Assembly: GCF_038967635.1 (NCBI RefSeq) | Contig: NZ_CP152413.1 | Coordinates: 5,522,001 to 5,586,000 of the forward strand | DNA: 64,000 nt | Origin: Bradyrhizobium sp. B124 | Lineage (GTDB): Bacteria; Pseudomonadota; Alphaproteobacteria; Rhizobiales; Xanthobacteraceae | Reading direction: 5' to 3' | Part shown: piece after piece, positions 1-9,722 of the stretch | Position numbering within the stretch: position 1 is the stretch's first letter | How the letters are laid out: the number at the start of each line of letters is the position of its first letter | Notes under the pieces: model-generated | What the model was told of the DNA's origin: nothing | Database searches by the model: none | What the model saw: only the letters and a program-made list of their open reading frames with translations | Translations under genes and position numbers: made by a program

Positions 1-365
1 GCGACCTCTGCGCAAGCTTCCAGGCCGCGGTGCTGGAATCGACCGCGGATCGGCTGACCGTCGGCTTGAGGTTGTTCCAGGAGCGGTTCGGCACGCCGCG
101 CGCGCTGGTCGCGGCCGGCGGCGTTGCCGCCAACCATGCCATTCGCAGCGCGCTACAGGATGTCGCGGCGAAAGCGCAGACCACGCTGATCATCCCGCCG
201 CCGGCGCTCTGCACCGACAATGGCGCAATGATCGCCTGGGCCGGTGCCGAGCGAATGGCGCTCGGCCTCACCGACACGATGGAAGCGCCGCCGCGGGCAC
301 GCTGGCTGCTCGACGCCAACGCCAAGGCGCCGGCCGGCTACGCCAACAGCCGCGCCGGATATTGA
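1..365 (+). CDS. tsaD: tRNA N6-adenosine threonylcarbamoyltransferase TsaD, 3' part
   Basis: This is the C-terminal part of TsaD; the gene begins before the window and the reading frame enters at base 3. TsaD transfers the threonylcarbamoyl group to A37 of ANN-reading tRNAs in the cytoplasm, working with TsaB and TsaE. The visible ~120 residues carry the late family motifs: the glycine-rich AAGGVAAN segment of the ASKHA nucleotide-binding fold and the [12 protein letters not shown] segment with the metal/ATP-site Asp-Asn-Gly, followed by a short tail ending in SRAGY. The stop TGA is at 363-365. gpsA follows on the same strand after a repeat-filled gap, an order common in Rhizobiales. Family assignment is secure although only the last third is present. 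Confidence 0.93.
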   Translation, partial: DLCASFQAAVLESTADRLTVGLRLFQERFGTPRALVAAGGVAANHAIRSALQDVAAKAQTTLIIPPPALCTDNGAMIAWAGAERMALGLTDTMEAPPRARWLLDANAKAPAGYANSRAGY

Positions 366-400
366 GACATGTTTGACGGAGTTCGCCGCAGACACCACTT

Positions 401-598
401 CACCTCGCCCCGCCTGCGGGGAGAGGCACAGGCCGCCTTCGGCGGCCGTCTTGAAGAACGCCGAAACGAAGTTTCGGCTGTGTCGCATGTAGCGCAGCGA
501 AATGCGATCCGGGTGAGGGGGTACAGGTTCCAACGCTCGGCGCACTCGCGGATAGAGCCCCTCACCCCAACCCTCTCCCCGCAAGAGCGGGGCGAGGG
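401..598. repeat. Intergenic inverted repeat, family CCTCGCCCC
   Basis: Two near-perfect arms face each other: CCTCGCCCCGCCTGCGGGGA at about 403-422 and its complement ending at about 598. Between them sit two further perfect hairpins, GGCCGCC-TTC-GGCGGCC (431-447) and CCGAAAC-GAA-GTTTCGG (461-477). The whole is a compact palindromic element filling the tsaD-gpsA gap. A related family (CCCTCCCCC arms) lies at 22519-22620. Confidence 0.7.
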
Positions 599-621
599 AG
601 CACACCTGAGCTAGGGATCCG

Positions 622-1602
622 ATGCCCGCGCATATGTCAGTCAGCGTGATCGGTGCCGGCGCCTGGGGCACCGCATTGGCCGAGGTCGCGGCACGCGCCG
701 GACGCAAGGTGACGCTGTATGCGCGCAATGCCGAGCATGCCGCGCAGATCCAGGCGACGCGGGTCAATCCGCGGCTGGCTGGCGTCCAGCTTCATCCCGA
801 CATCGCGGTGACATCGGATATCGCCGCTGCCGCGCGCGCGGACATCATTCTCGCGGTCACTCCGGCACAGCATCTGCGCGCCGCGGTCAGTCATCTCGCG
901 CCGCATCTTGCGCCCGATACACCTGTCATCGCCTGCGCGAAGGGCATCGAGCACGGCACGCACAAGTTCATGACCGAGGTGATTGCGGAAGCAGCACCGC
1001 GCGCGGTGCCCGCGATCCTGTCGGGACCGAGCTTTGCCGACGACGTCGCGCGCGGATTGCCGACGGCCGTAACGTTGGCCACCAGGGACGAGGCGCTGGC
1101 ACGCGCGCTCGTGCAGGCGCTCGGCTCGGCAACCTTCCGGCCCTATCACACGTCAGACGTGCGCGGCGTCGAGATCGGCGGCGCGGCCAAGAACGTGCTG
1201 GCGATCGCCGCCGGCATCGTCGTTGGCAGGAATCTCGGTGCTTCCGCGCTCGCCGCGCTGACCACGCGCGGCTTCAGCGAGCTCGCGCGATTGGGTCGCG
1301 CTTGCGGGGCACGCACCGAAACACTCTCCGGCCTGTCTGGATTGGGCGATCTCCTGCTCAGCTGCTCGACCGCGCAATCGCGCAATTTCGCGCTCGGCCT
1401 CGCGCTCGGTCGCGGTGAAGCGGCGCCGGTCGGCAAGCTCGCCGAAGGCGCATTCACCGCGCCGGTGCTGTGCGAGCTCGCCGCTGCGCAGAAGGTCGAT
1501 ATGCCGGTGTCAAACGCGGTCGCCGCGATCCTGAGCGACCGGCTGACGATCGATGACGCGATCGAAGGCCTGCTGACGCGGCCATTCAAGGCGGAAGGTT
1601 AG
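622..1602 (+). CDS. gpsA: NAD(P)-dependent glycerol-3-phosphate dehydrogenase GpsA
   Basis: GpsA makes sn-glycerol 3-phosphate from dihydroxyacetone phosphate in the cytoplasm, the entry step to phospholipids. The 326-residue length is typical. The N-terminus has the Rossmann dinucleotide motif [36 protein letters not shown] and the conserved lysine in [13 protein letters not shown] (with [11 protein letters not shown] and [12 protein letters not shown]) mark the substrate-binding helical domain. An in-frame ATG at 634 is an alternative start that would place the Rossmann strand nearer the N-terminus; the first ATG has a weak AGGGA five bases upstream. It lies directly after tsaD on the same strand. 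Confidence 0.95.
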   Translation: MPAHMSVSVIGAGAWGTALAEVAARAGRKVTLYARNAEHAAQIQATRVNPRLAGVQLHPDIAVTSDIAAAARADIILAVTPAQHLRAAVSHLAPHLAPDTPVIACAKGIEHGTHKFMTEVIAEAAPRAVPAILSGPSFADDVARGLPTAVTLATRDEALARALVQALGSATFRPYHTSDVRGVEIGGAAKNVLAIAAGIVVGRNLGASALAALTTRGFSELARLGRACGARTETLSGLSGLGDLLLSCSTAQSRNFALGLALGRGEAAPVGKLAEGAFTAPVLCELAAAQKVDMPVSNAVAAILSDRLTIDDAIEGLLTRPFKAEG

Positions 1603-1614
1603 CGCTTGTCGCGG

Positions 1615-1667
1615 TGACGCGTTTTCTTCACGCCAACCGGTCTCCGCTTGGTTCGAAGACGCCCCGA
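1615..1667. repeat. Degenerate repeat GACGCGTTTTCTTCACGC
   Basis: The gap after gpsA contains GACGCGTTTTCTTCACGC followed by AACCGG and GAAGACGC. The same pattern recurs at 43214-43261 (with GAGAACGC) and, more degraded, at about 9390-9450. These look like copies of one short interspersed element. Confidence 0.45.
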
Positions 1668-2432
1668 TCACCGCGCCGTCGCGAAGGCGACGAGGTCGTG
1701 CAGTCCGGGCCCCGCTCCGTCGGGTGTCACGCCGAGTTCCTCGGCTGACGCGTTGGTGCGGTTGACCCAAAAGGTCGGATAACCGAACCATTTTGCACCG
1801 GCCACGTCCCACCCGGCGAATGCCGCAAAGACGATCTCCTCCTTCTTCAGTCCGAACGCGTCGACACCCATTTGATAGGCGCGTGCATCCGGCTTGAAGG
1901 CTGCGACCTTGTCGGTGCTGAGGTGATCCTCGAACAGACCCTCGAGCCCGGAATTCTTGATCGCCGCGTCCAGCATCGGTGCGGTGAAGTTGGAGAGAAA
2001 CGCCATGCGCAGGCCGGCGGCGCGAAGCTGCACGAGCGCCGGCACGACGTCCGGCCACGCCCTCAGTTCCAGGTAGCACTGCATCAGGCGGTCGCGCTGC
2101 TCGGGCGAGAGCGAGATCTTCATCGCCTTTGCCGCGAACACCAGCGCGTCCTCGGTGACCCGCCAGAAGTCGGCATATTGCCCGCCGAGTGTCCTGAGCC
2201 AGCCGTATTCGAATTGCCGGGTTCGCCACATAGCGCCCAGCTCCGCGCCCATGCCGGGGAACATCTCTTCCAGCCGGGCGGATACCGGACGGGGATCGAT
2301 GACGGGGAAGCCGTCGAAGGCGACCGCCCGGAACGGCGGGCGGCCTGCCGCGCGCGACCGATCGGGCAACACCGTCGCGGCGGTGACGGAAGCCGCGGCC
2401 AGGGTCGTAAACGTCCGGCGATCCAGAAGCAT
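1668..2432 (-). CDS. Exported haloacid dehalogenase (HAD) type II-like protein
   Basis: A 254-residue protein of the haloacid dehalogenase type II group with a twin-arginine leader: LLDRRTFTTLAAASVTAATV at residues 2-21 shows the RR-x-F pattern and a hydrophobic stretch. HAD motif I is AVAFDGFPVID (Asp nucleophile kept, but the usual YGTL after it is changed to FPVI), motif II is FLSNFT, and the motif III lysine lies in AAFKPDARAY; the late FAGWDVAGAKWFGYPTFWVNR segment is typical of 2-haloacid dehalogenases. The ATG at 2432 was chosen because GGGGA stands eight bases upstream; an upstream ATG lacks such a site. It is transcribed divergently from the LysR gene, which may regulate it. The substrate is unknown. 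Confidence 0.8.
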   Translation of the reverse strand: MLLDRRTFTTLAAASVTAATVLPDRSRAAGRPPFRAVAFDGFPVIDPRPVSARLEEMFPGMGAELGAMWRTRQFEYGWLRTLGGQYADFWRVTEDALVFAAKAMKISLSPEQRDRLMQCYLELRAWPDVVPALVQLRAAGLRMAFLSNFTAPMLDAAIKNSGLEGLFEDHLSTDKVAAFKPDARAYQMGVDAFGLKKEEIVFAAFAGWDVAGAKWFGYPTFWVNRTNASAEELGVTPDGAGPGLHDLVAFATAR

Positions 2433-2445
2433 GTCGTTTCCCCGC

Positions 2446-2472
2446 ATTGTGTGCCGCCAGCGTTCACACAAT
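2446..2472. promoter_or_regulatory. Inverted repeat in divergent promoter, likely LysR site
   Basis: ATTGTGTG (2446-2453) and CACACAAT (2465-2472) form a perfect 8-bp inverted repeat in the gap between the divergent dehalogenase and LysR genes. It contains a T-N11-A arrangement of the type bound by LysR regulators and overlaps the leader of the dehalogenase gene. The assignment is by position and symmetry only. Confidence 0.45.
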
Positions 2473-2545
2473 TGCGTGTTGGCACAATCGCCCGATTTCA
2501 GCAGAGATCATTCCGTGTTTCAGAACAATCGGGGAGAGGATGACG

Positions 2546-3451
2546 ATGGACCGGCTCGAGGAGCTCCGCCTGTTTCTCGCGATCGTCGACAGCGGAAAGT
2601 TTGCGGCCGCCGGCCGCAAATTCGCACGTTCACCCTCCTCGACGACGCGGATCGTCGCCGAGCTTGAGCGGCGTCTCGGCACCCGGCTGCTGCAGCGGAC
2701 CACGCGAAAGCTGTCGCTGACCGACTCCGGGGCGCGGCTTGCGGCGCAGGCGCGCCGCCTGCTCGCCGATTATGACGACGCGATCGACGGCGCGATCGGC
2801 GAGGCCGCAAGCCTGCGCGGCAACATCAAGCTGTCAGCGCCGACGCTGTTCGGCAGCCGTCACATCGCACCGCTGGTGCGCGCATTCCTTGAACGTCATC
2901 CTGACATCACGCTGCAACTGGCGCTCGAGGATCGTCTCGTCGATCTGATCGACGAGCGGATCGACATCGCGCTGCGGATCGGCCATCTGACGGACTCCTC
3001 GCTGAGGGCCCGGCGCGTCGGGGAAGTCCGACGCATTGTCGTCGCCAGCCCCGATTATTTGAAGCGGCACGGTCGGCCGCGCAGACCCGACGATCTTGCG
3101 CAGCATCACGCCGTGACCTTCGTCAATCAGGCGAGCCCCGCGGCCTGGTCGTTCCAGCACAAACAAGGGGGTCCGCAGAAGGTCAAGGTGTCGAGCCGCA
3201 TGGAGGTCAATCGCGCCGAGACGGCAATCGGACTGACGCGTGACGGCATGGGCTTGACGCGGGTGCTGTCGTACCAGGTTGCGGGTGAACTCGCGGCGGG
3301 GTCCCTCGTCCGTGTGCTGAGGGATTATGAAGTCGCGCCGATACCGGTCCAGCTGGTCTATCCCAGCGCACGGCTGATGGCGCCGCGCATTCGGAGCTTC
3401 CTGGACTTCGCCGCCGGCGAGATTCCCCAGATCGGGTTGAACCACCTATAG
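2546..3451 (+). CDS. LysR-family transcriptional regulator
   Basis: The protein has an N-terminal winged helix-turn-helix (residues ~1-60: LEELRLFLAIVDSGKFAAAG, then SSTTRIVAELERRLGTRLL and TTRKLSLTDSG) and a periplasmic-binding-protein-like effector domain from ~90 onward (SLRGNIKLSAPTLFG, ERIDIALRIGHL). About 301 residues is normal for LysR regulators of the CrgA/DmlR-like subgroup. The start at 2546 is preferred because GGGGAGAG (2531-2538) lies seven bases upstream; an ATG two codons earlier (2540) sits too close to that site. It diverges from the exported dehalogenase gene and lies just upstream of an exported esterase, so these are its likely targets. Inducer unknown. Confidence 0.9.
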   Translation: MDRLEELRLFLAIVDSGKFAAAGRKFARSPSSTTRIVAELERRLGTRLLQRTTRKLSLTDSGARLAAQARRLLADYDDAIDGAIGEAASLRGNIKLSAPTLFGSRHIAPLVRAFLERHPDITLQLALEDRLVDLIDERIDIALRIGHLTDSSLRARRVGEVRRIVVASPDYLKRHGRPRRPDDLAQHHAVTFVNQASPAAWSFQHKQGGPQKVKVSSRMEVNRAETAIGLTRDGMGLTRVLSYQVAGELAAGSLVRVLRDYEVAPIPVQLVYPSARLMAPRIRSFLDFAAGEIPQIGLNHL

Positions 3452-3574
3452 CGGGTTGCAGCTGTCGCGCTTGACGGCGCTGACTTCCGCGCAGAGATCA
3501 TGCGCACTGTGATAGCGTGGCGGCGACCGTCGGATCCCGTTCCAACAACAAGAAACCGAACTTGGGGAAAGTAC

Positions 3575-4687
3575 ATGCGTCAACCGCGTCACGTTATCGT
3601 TTCGATCAGCATTCTGTTTGCCATCGCCACCTCCTGCGCCACCACGCGCGCGCAAACGGCCGTACCGTACGACGAACTCGCCAAGCGCGAGGCTGCGGCG
3701 AACGCCGAGGACGGCAAGCGGGTCGCCCCGCTCAAATCGATCGGCAATCCCTCAAGTGACGTCTCCCCGGAGATGCAGGCGATGATCGGCGAGCCCTACC
3801 CGCCGCATTTCAACGCCGACCCGAAGACCCCTGCGGAGTGGAAGGAGCTGATCGACCGCCGCGCCAAGCTCCTGATCGCGGGTATTCCGGCCATGAAGGC
3901 GAAGCTCGGCGTCAAGGTCGAGGAAACCAGGATTGCCGGCGTGCATTGCTACATCGTGACGCCGAACAAGATCGCGCTCGAGAACCGGCGGCGCCTGCTG
4001 ATCCACGTGCATGGTGGCGGCTACGTGTTCGGCCCCGGCGAAGCCGCGTTGCCGGAAGCCATCATGATGGCCGCCTTTGGCGGCTACAAGGTGATCTCGG
4101 TCGATTACCGGATGCCGCCGGACTTCCCCTATCCGGCCGCAATGGACGACGCGATGGCGGTCTGGAAGGAAGTCCTGAAATCGCACGAGCGCCACCGGCT
4201 GGCGATCTTCGGCACCTCGACCGGCGGCGCTATGACGCTTGCGATGGTGTTGCGGGCGAGGGACGAGAAACTGCCGCTGCCCGCCGCCATCGCGCCGGGC
4301 ACGCCGTGGTCCGACATCGACAAGATCGGCGACAGCTACGCGAGCAATGAGTGGGTCGATAATGTGCTGGTGACCTGGGACGGATGGCTCGGCCGCGCGG
4401 CCAAGCTCTATGCCAGCGGGACCAGCCTGAAGAATCCCTACATTTCGCCGATCTACGGCGACTTCAAGGGTTTTCCGCCGACCATCCTGACATCGGGCAC
4501 GCGCGACCTGTTCCTCAGCAACACGGTTCGCACGCATCGCAAATTGCGGCGCGCCGGCGTGATCGCCGATCTCAATGTCTATGAGGGGCAATCCCACGCG
4601 CAGTACCAGATGAATATCGATGCGCCCGAGACCAAAGAAGCCTTCACCGACATCGCCAAATTCTTCGATCGATACCTGAAGCAGTGA
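3575..4687 (+). CDS. Exported alpha/beta-hydrolase (HSL-type esterase)
   Basis: A 370-residue carboxylesterase of the hormone-sensitive-lipase group. A signal peptide covers about residues 1-26 (HVIVSISILFAIATSCATTR), so the enzyme should act in the periplasm; the Cys in ATSCAT could be a lipidation site but the context is not a clean lipobox. The oxyanion motif HVHGGGYVFG, the nucleophile elbow FGTSTGGAM, the acid in SGTRDLF and the histidine in EGQSHAQYQ complete the catalytic set. The usual GDSAG is GTSTG here. The start has GGGGAAA eight bases upstream. It follows the LysR gene on the same strand with a 123-bp gap. Substrate cannot be told from sequence. Confidence 0.85.
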   Translation: MRQPRHVIVSISILFAIATSCATTRAQTAVPYDELAKREAAANAEDGKRVAPLKSIGNPSSDVSPEMQAMIGEPYPPHFNADPKTPAEWKELIDRRAKLLIAGIPAMKAKLGVKVEETRIAGVHCYIVTPNKIALENRRRLLIHVHGGGYVFGPGEAALPEAIMMAAFGGYKVISVDYRMPPDFPYPAAMDDAMAVWKEVLKSHERHRLAIFGTSTGGAMTLAMVLRARDEKLPLPAAIAPGTPWSDIDKIGDSYASNEWVDNVLVTWDGWLGRAAKLYASGTSLKNPYISPIYGDFKGFPPTILTSGTRDLFLSNTVRTHRKLRRAGVIADLNVYEGQSHAQYQMNIDAPETKEAFTDIAKFFDRYLKQ

Positions 4688-4704
4688 GCGCTGTCGTCAA
4701 GATA

Positions 4705-4729
4705 GATGCCCGCGCTTGTCGCGGGCATC
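4705..4729. repeat. Perfect hairpin GATGCCCGCG
   Basis: GATGCCCGCG-CTTGT-CGCGGGCATC is a perfect 10-bp stem in the gap after the esterase gene. No T-run follows, so it is more likely a palindromic repeat unit than a strong intrinsic terminator. Confidence 0.5.
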
Positions 4730-4780
4730 CGGCTGCCTGTAGATTGCCGCGCAATGGACACTCGAACGGGGTGAGTTGCG

Positions 4781-5194
4781 ATGAATTACTGGCTGGTGAA
4801 ATCCGAACCGTCGACCTGGTCGTGGGACCAGCAGGTCGCCAAGGGCGCGAAGGGCGAAGCCTGGACCGGCGTGCGCAACTTCACGGCGCGGCAGAACCTC
4901 GTCAATATGAAGAAGGGCGACAAGGCATTCTTCTATCATTCCAACGAGGGCAAGGAGATCGTCGGCATCGCCGAGATCGTCAAGGAGGCCTATCCCGATC
5001 CGACCGACAAGACCGGCAAGTTCGTCTGCGTCGACATCAAGGCCGACAAGCCGCTGAAGACCCCGGTGACGATGGCCGCGATCAAGGCCGACAAGAAGCT
5101 CGTCGACATGGCGCTGGTGAAATATTCACGGCTCTCGGTGCAGCCGGTCACCGCGGAGGAATGGAAATACGTCTGCAAGATGGGCGGGCTGTAG
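4781..5194 (+). CDS. EVE domain-containing protein (PUA-like fold)
   Basis: The 137 residues form a complete EVE domain: MNYWLVKSEPSTWSWDQQ at the start, WTGVRNFTARQNLVNMKKGD, FFYHSNEGKEIVGIAEIVKEAYPDPT and the closing SVQPVTAEEWKYVCKMGG. EVE proteins belong to the PUA superfamily and are thought to read modified bases in DNA or RNA; in alphaproteobacteria this gene usually sits close to tsaD and gpsA, as it does here apart from the three-gene dehalogenase-LysR-esterase block in between. No catalytic residues are expected. Start ATG is preceded by GGGGTGAG. Confidence 0.9.
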   Translation: MNYWLVKSEPSTWSWDQQVAKGAKGEAWTGVRNFTARQNLVNMKKGDKAFFYHSNEGKEIVGIAEIVKEAYPDPTDKTGKFVCVDIKADKPLKTPVTMAAIKADKKLVDMALVKYSRLSVQPVTAEEWKYVCKMGGL

Positions 5195-5211
5195 CGTTCC
5201 ACAAACTCAGT

Positions 5212-5335
5212 CGTCGTCCCTACGAAAGCAGGGACCCATAACCACAGGCGAGCAGTGTTGAGCGCGCTGTGGCTCCAGCTCGTTTCCGCAATCAACATTT
5301 GGGGTAATGGGTCCCGGCCTTCGCCGGGACGACGG
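5212..5335. repeat. Intergenic inverted repeat, family GTCGTCCC
   Basis: Arms GTCGTCCCTACGAAAGCAGG (from 5212) and GTCCCGGCCTTCGCCGGGAC (5311-5330, followed by GAC) flank a ~75-bp centre. The same family appears at 17533-17700 and as a short hairpin at 29151-29176. It occupies the whole gap between the convergent EVE and topoisomerase genes. Confidence 0.7.
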
Positions 5336-5353
5336 CGGAGTTTGCGGCGGCGC

Positions 5354-6532
5354 TTACGCCCCCGCCGCCATCACCACTTGCGCCAGCAACTGCTCGCGCT
5401 TGGACTGGGTGCGGTAACCGCCCATCGTCGCGGCGAAGCGTTCGAGGATGCCGTCCTCGAAGGCGGTGACGATGGTGTCGTGGACGTAGCTCTTGCGGCA
5501 GATCGCCGGCGTGTTGGAAAGCTGGTCGGCGGCGGCGCGGATCGCGTCCAGCACCTGGCGCTTGCGGCCGCGCTGGCTGGCGGCCGGCGTGATCCGTGAC
5601 AGCGATTCCACGACGACGGCCGAAGCCATCAGCGTACGGAAATCCTTCAGCGAGATCTTGATGCCGGCGAGCTCGCGCAGGAACGCATTCACCGCCGTGG
5701 TCGATGCAGCGCGGACGACGCCGGAGCGGTCGTGGTACTGGAACATGCGCTTGCCCGGGACGCCGCGCAGAATGCCGATCGCACGCACCAGCTTGGCCGC
5801 ATCGCATTCCTTGCGTACGGCCTTACCGCCCTTGGCCTTGAAGGTCAGCACCAGGGAATCGTCTTCCAGCGTGACGTTCGACTTCAGAAGCGTGGTGGCA
5901 CCGCGGGTGCCGTTGAGGCGGGCATAGGATTCGTTGCCGGGTCGGATCGCGGTGCGCGCGATCAGCTCGATCACCGCCGACAGCGCGAACTCGCGCGTCG
6001 GCTCGTCGCCGGACAGGAACGCCGAGACCTTGCGCCGGATCTTCGGCAGCGCGGCGACGAGCTTGGCCAGGCGATGCGCCTTGCGCTGCTCGCGGACCTT
6101 CTCCCAGTCGGCGTGATAACGGTACTGCAATCGGCCCGCGGCATCGCGGCCGACCGCCTGCAGATGTGAGCTCGGATCGCTGGAATAGCGCACCTGCCGA
6201 TAGGCCGGCGGAACCGCCATCGCGTGCAGCCGGCGGATCGTCCGCGCATCGCGGACGTGCGAGCCGTTGGCGCGCACGAACGAATAATTCTTGCCGCGCT
6301 TGATGCGGCGGATGGTCAGCTCGTTCTGGTCGCCGAGCCGGAGGCCCAGATCGCGCGCGAGATCCTCGACGGAGGTCTTGATGGCGGCGGGCGCGTCGAG
6401 CTTGAGCTTTGCCCGGGGCGACTGCAACTTCGCCTGCGGCTGCTTGGGCCATTGGCCCAGCGCCTTCGCCAAGGCGACAGCGGGATCGGCGGACATGGGC
6501 CGCACAGCCGCGATGTTCTGCTGATCCATCAT
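5354..6532 (-). CDS. DNA topoisomerase IB (poxvirus-like)
   Basis: A 392-residue type IB topoisomerase that relaxes supercoils through a 3'-phosphotyrosyl intermediate. The conserved N-terminal segment YSFVRANGSHVRDARTIRR and the QVRYSSDPSSHLQAVGRDAA block precede the catalytic domain, where PGNESYARLNGTRGATTLL, LTFKAKGGKAV, LKDFRTLMAS and the terminal NTPAICRKSYVH (Tyr nucleophile about residue 350) supply the Arg-Lys-Arg-His/Asn-Tyr set. Residues 1-60 are a Pro/Ala/Lys-rich extension. These enzymes are accessory to the gyrase/topo IV complement and are common in rhizobia. M1 and M2 are both possible starts. Confidence 0.93.
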   Translation of the reverse strand: MMDQQNIAAVRPMSADPAVALAKALGQWPKQPQAKLQSPRAKLKLDAPAAIKTSVEDLARDLGLRLGDQNELTIRRIKRGKNYSFVRANGSHVRDARTIRRLHAMAVPPAYRQVRYSSDPSSHLQAVGRDAAGRLQYRYHADWEKVREQRKAHRLAKLVAALPKIRRKVSAFLSGDEPTREFALSAVIELIARTAIRPGNESYARLNGTRGATTLLKSNVTLEDDSLVLTFKAKGGKAVRKECDAAKLVRAIGILRGVPGKRMFQYHDRSGVVRAASTTAVNAFLRELAGIKISLKDFRTLMASAVVVESLSRITPAASQRGRKRQVLDAIRAAADQLSNTPAICRKSYVHDTIVTAFEDGILERFAATMGGYRTQSKREQLLAQVVMAAGA

Positions 6533-6908
6533 ACTTCCAAGACGCCTTGTTCCGCTGTTCTCCCGGTAATGCCGTTGCTTCGGGCTTCGTTCCGGTTGGC
6601 CATCCGGCCTCGGTTTCGCGATTTAGGGCGTCGGGGCCGATATTGCGAGTCGCGAATCGGTTATCGACGGTTTCTAAATACCTTTCATGGGTGCCATTCG
6701 CCTGCTAACCTTGATTTTGAGCCCTCCGGGATCGGTCAAAATGGCGCGAGCCCGGCTTGGGAGCCGGGTTTTTGGGCACGACCAAGACGACAGGGCTGCA
6801 GCAGACAGGTCAGGGATCGTGCCGTTTCGTGCCAAGTCCCCGGACGGCGCCGCCGCGCCTCACGATCCATCCGGCTCGTCTGGAAGGTGATCAAACCGCA
6901 CGGGCGGT
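6533..6908. other. Gene-poor stretch with one terminator-like hairpin
   Basis: No ORF in these 376 bases shows a recognisable family or convincing coding character. It holds the upstream region of the topoisomerase gene and a strong hairpin-plus-T-run at 6749-6773 on the + strand. Nothing else stands out. Confidence 0.5.
6749..6773 (+). terminator. Intrinsic terminator without an obvious upstream gene
   Basis: CCCGGC-TTGGGA-GCCGGG followed by TTTTT reads as a rho-independent terminator on the + strand. The nearest + strand gene upstream is the EVE gene, more than 1.5 kb away and separated by the oppositely oriented topoisomerase gene, so the terminated transcript may be a small RNA starting within 6540-6740. 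Confidence 0.5.
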
Positions 6909-7185
6909 TCAGGCGAACTTGTCGGCGCAGATCATCACGGCGGCCCTGCGGGTATTCATCGAAGCACGCTGGAGGTGGTCCAGCAGAATTGGCGCCGTGC
7001 CCTCGTCGGCGTCGGTCCCTGAATGTTGATTGAGGCTCTCCAATATCGGCATCAGCAGATCGCGGTCGGCAATTCCTTCGCGACATCCAGCCTCTGCGGT
7101 GACGGCGTGAAACGCCGGCGAGCGGACCAGAGAACGATACCACTACGACCAAGAGACCAGTGACCTGAAGCAGACGATGGAGCAT
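6909..7185 (-). pseudogene. Frameshifted small exported protein
   Basis: Reading from the ATG at 7185 gives a convincing signal peptide (MLHRLLQVTGLLVVVVSFSG, then PLAG). After about 26 codons that frame degenerates into Arg-rich sequence, while the adjacent frame becomes protein-like: HAVTAEAGCREGIADRDLLM, PILESLNQHSGTDADEGTAP, ILLDHLQRASMNTRRAAVMI and CADKFA to a stop at 6909. That second frame has no start of its own because a TAG lies just upstream. A single-base shift near 7106-7114 would join the two into an ~90-residue exported protein. I do not recognise the family. Either a real pseudogene or a sequencing error; the join is inference. Confidence 0.4.
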
Positions 7186-7383
7186 AGGTTTCGCTCGTCA
7201 ACCAGGCGCGGTAAACCGCCCAATCAGATGAGGAAGCCGGCGGGATATCCGGCGGCTTCGGCGCGACGAAAGTGACAGCCCTTTTTCCTTGCCGGGCCGG
7301 AATGCGGCAACGCATAATCGCGGCAATGATCAAGACGGCTTGCCGTCGCGTCGTTTGCGATCGGCAATGAGTGGAGGAAAGCG

Positions 7384-9324
<1,941 letters not shown>

Positions 9325-9353
9325 TCCGGCAACGGCAATATCGGGACATTGAA

Positions 9354-9395
9354 GAAGGGCCGCGCGCGATCTCCGCCGCGGCCTTTCGCTTTTTC
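9354..9395 (+). terminator. Intrinsic terminator after acs
   Basis: GAAGGGCCGCG and CGCGGCCTTTC pair across a ~12-base loop, followed by a T-rich run (GCTTTTTCG). It lies 30 bp after the acs stop codon. Confidence 0.6.
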
Positions 9396-9722
9396 GTCAC
9401 GCGAACCGGCGTCCATCCCGCATCACGGGCGGGACAGGCTTCGCTCAAAAAACGCTCGGTGCGGCCATTTCACGGGATTGTCAGAGGCGCGGCGCGATTG
9501 CGGCGCGTTTGTGGCCAAGTGTTGTTTTCAGGTCATTTACTTTAATCCGAACTTTTCCTTTTCTGCCGGCCATCAGGACGTGTCTCGCGGCCGGTGTGAA
9601 ACCACCCGGTTAAGACACGCGGTTAATATTGCGTGCGCGAGACCGGCGGGCCCGGTTTTTTCAGGGCTCTGCACCTTCGTTTTTGGCTCCCTCGCGGGAG
9701 CTGTTGGGAAGTGGAGAGGTTG
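9396..9722. other. Long leader/intergenic region before the L,D-transpeptidase gene
   Basis: No supportable gene here. The left end carries a degraded copy of the GACGCGTTTTCTTCACGC repeat. The middle is AT-richer than its surroundings (TTTACTTTAATCCGAACTTTTC near 9536-9557) and could hold a promoter. A GC hairpin with a T6 run sits at 9642-9661. Confidence 0.4.
9642..9661 (+). terminator. Terminator-like hairpin in leader
   Basis: ACCGG-CGGGC-CCGGT followed by TTTTTT lies about 60 bp upstream of the transpeptidase start. It could end a small RNA encoded around 9500-9640 or act as an attenuator in the mRNA leader. The stem is only five base pairs, so confidence is modest. Confidence 0.35.
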
